Under the pieces are notes generated by a model. The model searched no databases. It was not told the origin of the DNA and was given only the letters and a program-made list of their open reading frames with translations. Position numbers and translations under genes: made by a program. A stretch of DNA of 14,457 bases from assembly GCA_027364815.1 (NCBI GenBank), contig DAHXOQ010000038.1, forward strand, positions 1 to 14,457. Reading direction: 5' to 3'. The DNA comes from Acidobacteriaceae bacterium. Lineage in GTDB: Bacteria; Acidobacteriota; Terriglobia; Terriglobales; Acidobacteriaceae. Shown one piece after another: positions 1-5,504 of this stretch. Each line of letters starts with the position of its first letter. The stretch's first letter is position 1.

Positions 1-372
1 TTCCCGCGCCTGTGTCTCCTCGTTGATATGCGCATACCCTGCTTCAAGCGTCTCATCGATCAGTTCCGGCGCAACGCCCTTCTGTTTCAAATTCTGCCGC
101 ACCCGCCGCTCGCCGAGCTTTTCATGCTCCCGCCGCAGTCGCGCATAAGTCTCTGCAAAGGTCGCGTCATTCAAATAGCCCTGCTCGCAAAGTTTCTCCA
201 AAACCGCCTCAATATGCGCATTTCCAACTTCACCCGGCTCCGCGCGCAACTTCATCAGCCGCTTCAGCTCAGCTTCTGTGCGCATCTGCCGCCCCAACGC
301 CCCAACCGCATAGTTGTACAATCCAGCTGCATTCAGCGGCGCACGCGGTTTTTTAGGTCGACCGAAAGGCAT
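1..372 (-). CDS. recX: RecX-family regulatory protein, partial (3' end beyond window)
   Basis: RecX proteins bind RecA filaments in the cytoplasm and usually inhibit recombinase activity. The visible 124 residues begin MPFGRPKKPRAPLNAAGLYN and carry the family pattern in order: an N-terminal helix ending in GRQMRTEAELKRLM (about residues 32-45), then EQGYLNDATFAETYARLRRE (about 68-87), then KLGERRVRQNLKQKGVAPEL (about 90-109). These correspond to the RecX three-helix repeats, with the typical GYLxD..FA and KG..RI...L..KGI signatures. The ATG at 370-372 is preceded by GGAG (381-384 on the plus strand, spacing 8). The reading frame is open to base 1, so the C-terminal part lies outside the window. 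recA is not next to it on the visible side; the upstream neighbour is an OPT transporter. The hairpin at 398-436 leaves almost no room for a dedicated promoter. Confidence 0.85.
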   Translation of the reverse strand, partial: MPFGRPKKPRAPLNAAGLYNYAVGALGRQMRTEAELKRLMKLRAEPGEVGNAHIEAVLEKLCEQGYLNDATFAETYARLRREHEKLGERRVRQNLKQKGVAPELIDETLEAGYAHINEETQARE

Positions 373-397
373 TTTTACGACTCCAACAAAATCAAAA

Positions 398-436
398 GGC
401 CGTGATTGCCTTCAAAAAATGAAGACGATCACGGCC
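398..436 (-). terminator. Intrinsic terminator after the OPT transporter gene
   Basis: Perfect 9-bp arms GGCCGTGAT (398-406) and ATCACGGCC (428-436), with an inner CTTC/GAAG pairing (410-413 with 421-424) around an AAAAAAT loop. Read on the minus strand, the stem is followed by TTTTGATTTTG, an interrupted U tract. It begins 12 bases after the transporter stop codon. The tail reaches into the recX ribosome-binding region, so some readthrough or a promoter inside the OPT gene is needed for recX expression. Confidence 0.75.
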
Positions 437-448
437 CAATGATACTCC

Positions 449-2650
449 TTACTTCTTCAGCGGCTTACGCGCAAAGTAATAAAGCGCAAACGCCAGCAAC
501 GCAAACATCAGCACTGAAACGTAGCTGTTGTTTACAATGAACGGGATGTGCAGATTCAGCGGATTGACAAGCACATGCTGCCACTGTTCGATTGCGGTGA
601 CAACAACTCCAAGCAATCCTACAATGCCACCTGCGGCAATCAGCCCCGAAGCAAAAAGCGATCCCGGCGAAGTCTCACTGTCGTCTGAACCTCCGCCCGC
701 CTTGGCAACGGCTTGATCCGAAAGCCAGCGAATCACGCAACCCACAAAAATCGCAAGCGTTGTACTGATGGAAAGATAAGAGCCGACCGCGAATGTCAGC
801 GAGCGAATTCCCATCAACTCGATAACCAGCACCACGAAGACGCCCAGAAGTACAAGTCCCCAGGGCAGCTTCTGGCTCAGAATGCCGCTGATCACCGTAG
901 CCATCAGTCGCGCTTGCGGTGCGGCAACTTGTTCGCTGCCGATGCCCTGGATCCACTGCCCTTCAATGCGTCCGCTCGTTGGAGAGTAAAGATACTTGCC
1001 ATCGGCGAGTTCCGTCGAACCGATTGAATTCAGCACCTCGTACTCGCTGCCACTATGCTGAGTCGTCGTGTTGTCGGCCGCGGTGAGCTGGAAGGTTTCG
1101 GGAAGCTTGGCATCATTCTGAATCTTGACGCCCGGATGCGATGCATTGATCTCCCAAACATGCGGTGCTGCGTGAAAGCTCTGATAGCTGATGTTCATCA
1201 TGTTCAGGGTTCCACCGATTGCAATGGTAGAAACTGTGATGCCAATGAAGAATGCCCACCGCTGCTTGATGGGCGTAGCTCCAAGAAGGTAGCCCGTCTT
1301 CAAATCCTGCGAAGTATCGCCAGCTTCAGCCGATGCAATGCAGACCACGCCGCCGATGGTGATCGCAAGCGCGCCGAAGGCTGGCGCGGTCCATCCGCTG
1401 ACCAGAAAAATCGCGCTTGTCGCCATCAGCGTCGCAATCGTCATGCCGCTGATTGGATTTGCCGAGCTCCCAATTTGCCCCACAACGCGTGAACTCACAG
1501 TAACAAACAGGAATCCGAAGAGAACCACCAGAATTGCCGCACCGATGTTGGCAACAATCCCTACCTGCGCTCCAGGTACGGGTTTAAAGATTAGAAAGAT
1601 GGTCATCAGCACGATCAGGGCAATCGCGCCCATCACGGCCGTGCCCATCGAGAGATCATGCTCTGTGCGGACCGGCTTTTCACCCTCGCCCATCTTTACG
1701 CCTATGGTTTTGAAGCCTGATTTCAGCGCACCAATTATCGTCGGCAGTGTCTTGAGCAGCGTAATAAGTCCGGCTGCTGCAACGGCTCCAGCGCCCATCG
1801 GGCGAATGTATGTCGACCATAGATCGCTCGGGCCCATCTCTGCTATCGGTATTGTGCCGGGATAAATGGGATTCGGCAGCGATTTGCCGAAGAAGTAAAT
1901 CAGCGGCATCAAAACAAGCCAGGAGAATACGCCGCCGGCGAACATGATCCCGGCCGTCTTCGGTCCAATGATGTAACCCACGCCGAGATACTCCGCCGTG
2001 GCATCGGCTTTGATCGACGAGCCTTTCATCACATGCTGATCGCCGAAGTCCGGGCGATATTCCGGCGTACCAGGCCATGCGCGCAACATGTTTGAGTTTT
2101 GAAAAAGTGCATAAACTGCGCCCAGTCCAAGACCATAGAAAACCCGGCTCGCCGTCGATCCGCCACTGGCCCCTGCTTTGATGACGTCTGCGCAGGCCGT
2201 ACCTTCCGGGTACAAGAGGACTCCATGCTCCTCGACGATCAGTGGCTTCCTGAGCGGAACCATAAAGAGCACGCCCAGGTAGCCGCCGATTAGCGCGAGA
2301 ATAAAGATGCGGAAATACTCTAGATCAAACCCGAGAAAAATCAGAGCCGGCAGCGTGAAGATCACGCCCGCCGCAATCGATTGCCCCGCGTTGCCGCATG
2401 TCTGCACAATGATCGTCTCAAGCACGGATGGCTTGCCCTTGTAACGCAGCATGCTGATGGAGATGACTGCGATCGGTATCGAAGCGGCCACCGTGAGACC
2501 TGCCCGGAGGCCAACATAGACTGTGACGCCACCAAATATCAGACCAAATAACGATCCGAGCAGTACGGCGCGAAAAGTAAACTCGGGGCGGTTTTCTTCA
2601 GCTCCAACAAAAGGTTTGAAGATTGTGTGCGGACGAACTGGATCAGACAT
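449..2650 (-). CDS. OPT-family oligopeptide transporter
   Basis: This is a 733-residue inner-membrane protein of the oligopeptide transporter (OPT) superfamily, prokaryotic branch, which takes up small peptides or metal chelates by secondary transport. The substrate cannot be read from sequence. Many hydrophobic segments (roughly 14-16) run from about residue 25 to the C-terminus. Recognisable family stretches are the N-terminal FTFRAVLLGSLFGLIFGGVT, YPEGTACADVIKAG (147-160), NPISGMTI (398-405) and AGDTSQDLKTGYLLGATP (443-460). Residues about 500-590 form a long polar loop rich in Thr, Ser and Asn between membrane segments. The ATG at 2648-2650 follows a GGAGG (2663-2667) at a long 12-base spacing. 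The length fits the family. It is separated from the upstream exported-protein gene by 103 bases containing two inverted repeats, and is followed by a strong terminator. Confidence 0.9.
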   Translation of the reverse strand: MSDPVRPHTIFKPFVGAEENRPEFTFRAVLLGSLFGLIFGGVTVYVGLRAGLTVAASIPIAVISISMLRYKGKPSVLETIIVQTCGNAGQSIAAGVIFTLPALIFLGFDLEYFRIFILALIGGYLGVLFMVPLRKPLIVEEHGVLLYPEGTACADVIKAGASGGSTASRVFYGLGLGAVYALFQNSNMLRAWPGTPEYRPDFGDQHVMKGSSIKADATAEYLGVGYIIGPKTAGIMFAGGVFSWLVLMPLIYFFGKSLPNPIYPGTIPIAEMGPSDLWSTYIRPMGAGAVAAAGLITLLKTLPTIIGALKSGFKTIGVKMGEGEKPVRTEHDLSMGTAVMGAIALIVLMTIFLIFKPVPGAQVGIVANIGAAILVVLFGFLFVTVSSRVVGQIGSSANPISGMTIATLMATSAIFLVSGWTAPAFGALAITIGGVVCIASAEAGDTSQDLKTGYLLGATPIKQRWAFFIGITVSTIAIGGTLNMMNISYQSFHAAPHVWEINASHPGVKIQNDAKLPETFQLTAADNTTTQHSGSEYEVLNSIGSTELADGKYLYSPTSGRIEGQWIQGIGSEQVAAPQARLMATVISGILSQKLPWGLVLLGVFVVLVIELMGIRSLTFAVGSYLSISTTLAIFVGCVIRWLSDQAVAKAGGGSDDSETSPGSLFASGLIAAGGIVGLLGVVVTAIEQWQHVLVNPLNLHIPFIVNNSYVSVLMFALLAFALYYFARKPLKK

Positions 2651-2686
2651 AAGACGTGAAATCCTCCACTGTAGCTCGCTGCCATC

Positions 2687-2712
2687 TTACGGGATTGGGG
2701 GTAATCCCGTGA
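2687..2712. promoter_or_regulatory. Inverted repeat upstream of the OPT gene (possible operator or leader hairpin)
   Basis: ACGGGATT (2689-2696) and AATCCCGT (2703-2710) form a perfect 8-bp dyad around a 6-base centre. It extends to 10 bp with one T-G wobble and one T-A pair (2687-2712). It lies 39 bases upstream of the OPT start codon. Neither strand shows a U tract after the stem, so a standard intrinsic terminator is unlikely. An operator or an mRNA leader hairpin fits better, but neither is shown. Confidence 0.4.
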
Positions 2713-2716
2713 ACCT

Positions 2717-2741
2717 GCAAATTTAAATTAATTCAATTTGC
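2717..2741. repeat. AT-rich inverted repeat between the exported-protein gene and OPT
   Basis: GCAAATT (2717-2723) and AATTTGC (2735-2741) form a 7-bp dyad around an 11-base AT-rich loop, 6 bases from the dyad at 2687-2712 and 12 bases after the upstream stop codon. It could be a weak 3' end signal for the upstream gene or a second protein-binding dyad. No U tract follows it. Confidence 0.3.
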
Positions 2742-2753
2742 CTGTGAAAGAAC

Positions 2754-3569
2754 TCAAGGTTGCTTCGATGGTGGAGTTTGCGCAGGCGCAGTTTGAGCAG
2801 GCTCCGCGTCATCGCTTGCGTCTTCCACCAACACCGCAGAACCTGGTGCCAGCGCAAAACTCACAACATCCCGCCCCGTCGGATGGAAGCTCACACGCAA
2901 TGGATCGCGCTGCCACTCAGCTGCTGCACAAGCAGGCATCGCTGGGCTCTCTCGATCCCACTCACTGATTTTCTTCGAAAGTACAGCCTTGCGAACAGCA
3001 ATCTGCGCCACCACCGCATAAAGACTCTTCCCACTCGCCGTCACGCCGCAGTACGCCGCGTAATCGCGAAACCATACCGGCTGACTCACACCTGGATCGT
3101 AATCAGGTAATTTGAGCGCAGTAATGTGTCCATTAACTCGATCAACAAGCAACCATGGTCCGCGCTGCCAAACCCAATGAGGCTTATTGTCTGATGGTTT
3201 CTCCACATGGGTGATTCCTTTTCCATCCGCCGGCTTTGTCTCAGTAGTTGAGTTCTCAGGAAGCACATCATTAATGCGCATCACGCGCCGAACCACAAAG
3301 CTGCGGTCGGTCACGTCATGAGGATCGCCCGTCGTCCACTCTTTCAGCGCGCCATCAACGATCAATGCGCGAATGCGAAGTTCTGTATCCGTCGCCGCAG
3401 CACCCGAAGGATCGCCCGCCTTCGTGTAAGCCACACGTCGCGCCGCACCGAGCACAACCGTGTGCCCCTTGCGCGCAGCCGCGTATGCAGCAGTTGAATG
3501 AATAACCAAAAGACCAGCCGTAACCAGCCATCCAAAAATCATCAAAGACAAAAAAGACTTACGGAGCAT
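2754..3569 (-). CDS. Exported protein of unknown function
   Basis: I do not recognise the family of this 271-residue protein. It opens with a clear Sec signal peptide: MLRK, a hydrophobic core SFLSLMIFGWLVTAGLLVI, and a likely cleavage after AAYA (about residue 30), so it is probably periplasmic or secreted. The mature part is soluble and has only two cysteines (174 and 214), which could pair. The region about 130-180 (WVWQRGPWLLVDRVNGHITA onward) reads like beta strands. The tail (about 255-271) is rich in Pro, Ala and Thr and is probably disordered. The ATG at 3567-3569 was chosen because AAGGAGGA (3574-3581) sits at ideal spacing and the signal peptide starts there; a longer frame up to 3743 overlaps gatA and lacks support. 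It begins 34 bases after the gatA stop and may be co-transcribed with gatCA. Confidence 0.75.
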   Translation of the reverse strand: MLRKSFLSLMIFGWLVTAGLLVIHSTAAYAAARKGHTVVLGAARRVAYTKAGDPSGAAATDTELRIRALIVDGALKEWTTGDPHDVTDRSFVVRRVMRINDVLPENSTTETKPADGKGITHVEKPSDNKPHWVWQRGPWLLVDRVNGHITALKLPDYDPGVSQPVWFRDYAAYCGVTASGKSLYAVVAQIAVRKAVLSKKISEWDRESPAMPACAAAEWQRDPLRVSFHPTGRDVVSFALAPGSAVLVEDASDDAEPAQTAPAQTPPSKQP

Positions 3570-3573
3570 ACTG

Positions 3574-3581
3574 TCCTCCTT
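3574..3581 (-). promoter_or_regulatory. Shine-Dalgarno site fixing the start of the exported protein
   Basis: AAGGAGGA on the minus strand, 4 bases before the ATG at 3567-3569. It is the strongest ribosome-binding site in the window and rules out the longer upstream reading frame. Confidence 0.75.
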
Positions 3582-3603
3582 GCTCTTCAGCAAGTGAGTC
3601 AAA

Positions 3604-5097
3604 TTACCCCTGTGCAGCTTCAACAGCTCGCGCCGCGCGGAAGGCAGTGCCTTCGTTGAAGTGGCTTGCAAGTATCTGCATGCCAATCGGCAATCCGCTT
3701 TGGGTCGCACCCGAGGGAACAGTAACACCGCAGATTCCAGCAAGACTTGCAGTCACGGTATAGATGTCCGCGAGGTACATGGCCAGCGGATCATCGGTTT
3801 TTTCTCCGAGTTTGAACGGAGGTATCGGCGAAGTCGGCGTCGCAATCACATCGACTTCACCAAAGACTGTGAGAAATTCCTCGGCCAGCAAGCGGCGAAC
3901 TTGCTGCGCCTTGCGATAGTACGCATCATAGTATCCGGCAGAGAGCGCATACGTGCCCAGCATAATACGGCGTTTCACTTCCGCGCCAAACCCCTCATCA
4001 CGAGAGCGGCTATACATTGCCGCGAGCGTCTCAGCGCCCTCCGCGCGATAACCATAGCGTACGCCATCAAAGCGTGCCAGATTCGCACTCGCCTCCGCCG
4101 TCGCCACCAAATAATAAGTCGGAACCGCATATTGCGTCGTCGGCAATGAGACCTGTTTGATCTCAGCACCCGCCGCGCGTAAATGATCGATTCCCCTCTC
4201 GATTGATTCGCGTATTTCCGGATCAAGCCCCTCGCCGAAATACTCAGCCGGAACTCCGACGCGCAAGCCCTTCACTGATTTGTCGCTCTCCGCCGCGTAA
4301 TCATCAACTGGCCGCCGCGAGCTTGTCGCATCCTGCGTGTCATACCCCGCAATCACGCTGAGCAGCGTCGCCGCATCGCGCACATTCGCTGCAAACGGAC
4401 CCACGCGATCCAGCGATGATGCAAAAGCTATCAATCCGTAACGAGATACCCGTCCATATGTCGGCAGCACACCGCCAACACCGCAAAAACTCGCCGGCTG
4501 ACGAATCGACCCGCCCGTATCCGTTCCCAGCGTAGCCACGGCCATATCCGCTGCAACCGCCGCCGCTGAACCACCCGACGAACCACCAGGCACACGCTCA
4601 ACATTTACGGGGTTTTTCACTGGCCCATAAGCCGAGTTCTCATTTGATGAGCCCATCGCAAACTCGTCGCAATTGAGCTTGCCCAGAATCACCGCACCTG
4701 CCGCTTCCAGCTTCGCTACGCTCGTCGCATCATACGGTGGATGATATCCACTCAACATCTTTGAACCCGCAGTTGCCGGCGCGCCCTTCGCCACGAGCAC
4801 ATCCTTAATCCCTACAGGTACTCCCGCCAGTACCGGCAACACATCGCCCTTCGCGGCCAGCTCATCTATTCTTCCAGCAGTTTCTAGCGCACGCTCACGT
4901 GTCAAACTCAGGTAAACATTCAACGCCGGATTGATCTCCGCAATGCGCTCATAATAGCTGTTGGCCAGTTCCGTCGCCTTCGTTTTGCCCGAGATGATAC
5001 CGGCATGCAACTCCGACAACGACTTCGGCTTCTGCACGTAATCTGTTGTAACCTTGTCCAAACTGCGCGCGGTCTTCTGATGAATTTCGTTTGCCAA
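3604..5097 (-). CDS. gatA: Aspartyl/glutamyl-tRNA(Asn/Gln) amidotransferase subunit A
   Basis: GatA is the amidase subunit of the cytoplasmic GatCAB complex. It releases ammonia from glutamine so that Glu-tRNA(Gln) and/or Asp-tRNA(Asn) can be amidated. The amidase signature is plain, and the Ser-cisSer-Lys triad is intact: K98 in GVPVGIKDV, S173 in GGSSGGS, S197 in TDTGGSIRQ. The spacings (75 and 24) equal those of the well-studied S. aureus enzyme (K79, S154, S178). The length of 497 residues is normal. I chose the TTG at 5095-5097 because AGGAAGGAAG lies 8 bases upstream; a further in-frame TTG at 5136 would overlap gatC and has no such site. The usual GLKPTYGR stretch reads GVLPTYGR here (about 209-216). 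gatC ends 28 bases upstream; gatB is not in the window. Confidence 0.95.
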   Translation of the reverse strand: MANEIHQKTARSLDKVTTDYVQKPKSLSELHAGIISGKTKATELANSYYERIAEINPALNVYLSLTRERALETAGRIDELAAKGDVLPVLAGVPVGIKDVLVAKGAPATAGSKMLSGYHPPYDATSVAKLEAAGAVILGKLNCDEFAMGSSNENSAYGPVKNPVNVERVPGGSSGGSAAAVAADMAVATLGTDTGGSIRQPASFCGVGGVLPTYGRVSRYGLIAFASSLDRVGPFAANVRDAATLLSVIAGYDTQDATSSRRPVDDYAAESDKSVKGLRVGVPAEYFGEGLDPEIRESIERGIDHLRAAGAEIKQVSLPTTQYAVPTYYLVATAEASANLARFDGVRYGYRAEGAETLAAMYSRSRDEGFGAEVKRRIMLGTYALSAGYYDAYYRKAQQVRRLLAEEFLTVFGEVDVIATPTSPIPPFKLGEKTDDPLAMYLADIYTVTASLAGICGVTVPSGATQSGLPIGMQILASHFNEGTAFRAARAVEAAQG

Positions 5098-5103
5098 ACA
5101 AAT

Positions 5104-5113
5104 CTTCCTTCCT
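5104..5113 (-). promoter_or_regulatory. Shine-Dalgarno site supporting a TTG start for gatA
   Basis: AGGAAGGAAG on the minus strand, with the nearer AGGA core 8 bases from the TTG at 5095-5097. No ATG or GTG lies at a suitable distance in the gatA frame, so a TTG start is the best reading. Confidence 0.6.
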
Positions 5114-5125
5114 ACCGGGAATAAT

Positions 5126-5449
5126 TTACCGCTCAATCACCTTCGGAACTTTGAAAAACTGGCCATTCGATTCCGGCGCTTCATCCATTACATCTCGACG
5201 ATCAAGCGACGCATGCACTTCATCGGCACGCAGATTCTCATCCACGCACACACTCGCGCCTTCACTTCCCAGTTCATTCACCTGCGACAAAGGCTCCACG
5301 CCGGTCGTATCCAGCTCGTTCAGTTGCACAATGTAATCGAGTATCGCATTCAAATCCTGCTGCATGCGGCCACTCTCCTCAGCCGTAAGCTCCAGGTGCG
5401 CCAACTCCGCCACGCGACCAACCTCTTCTGCCCCCACTCGTGCACTCAT
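5126..5449 (-). CDS. gatC: Aspartyl/glutamyl-tRNA(Asn/Gln) amidotransferase subunit C
   Basis: GatC is the small subunit that wraps around and stabilises GatA in the GatCAB amidotransferase. The 107 residues show the family features: the N-terminal VAELAHLELTAEE (about 13-25), the central LNAILDYIVQLNELDTTGVEP (about 33-53), and the C-terminal RRDVMDEAPE followed by FFKVPKVIE. Length is typical. The ATG at 5447-5449 is preceded by AGGAG at about 11 bases. It lies 38 bases downstream of the giant gene's stop and 28 bases upstream of the gatA start, so gatC and gatA are almost certainly one transcript. Expression may depend on readthrough from the giant gene or on a promoter inside its 3' end; I see no clear promoter in the short gap. 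Confidence 0.95.
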   Translation of the reverse strand: MSARVGAEEVGRVAELAHLELTAEESGRMQQDLNAILDYIVQLNELDTTGVEPLSQVNELGSEGASVCVDENLRADEVHASLDRRDVMDEAPESNGQFFKVPKVIER

Positions 5450-5473
5450 CGCTTTTCACTTCTCCTGCAAGGT

Positions 5474-5504
5474 AAAATCACTTACTTTCAGTCTACTGTA
5501 AGTG
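5474..5504 (-). terminator. Weak terminator-like hairpin at the giant gene's stop codon
   Basis: CACTTAC (5479-5485) and GTAAGTG (5498-5504) are perfect 7-bp arms around a 12-base loop that contains the TGA stop (5488-5490). On the minus strand the stem is followed by ATTTTACC, a short U tract. The stem is only moderately stable, so it may be leaky and let transcription reach gatC. Confidence 0.35.

Noticed and set aside
28..405. 125-codon plus-strand open frame at the left edge
   Set aside because: It is antisense to the recX reading frame, which has a convincing family match and a ribosome-binding site.
1055..1865. Plus-strand open frames of 145 and 175 codons
   Set aside because: Both are antisense to the OPT transporter, have no plausible ribosome-binding site, and encode no recognisable protein.
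3570..3743. Longer N-terminus for the exported protein
   Set aside because: It would overlap gatA by 140 bases and place the signal peptide internally; the ATG at 3569 has a near-perfect ribosome-binding site.
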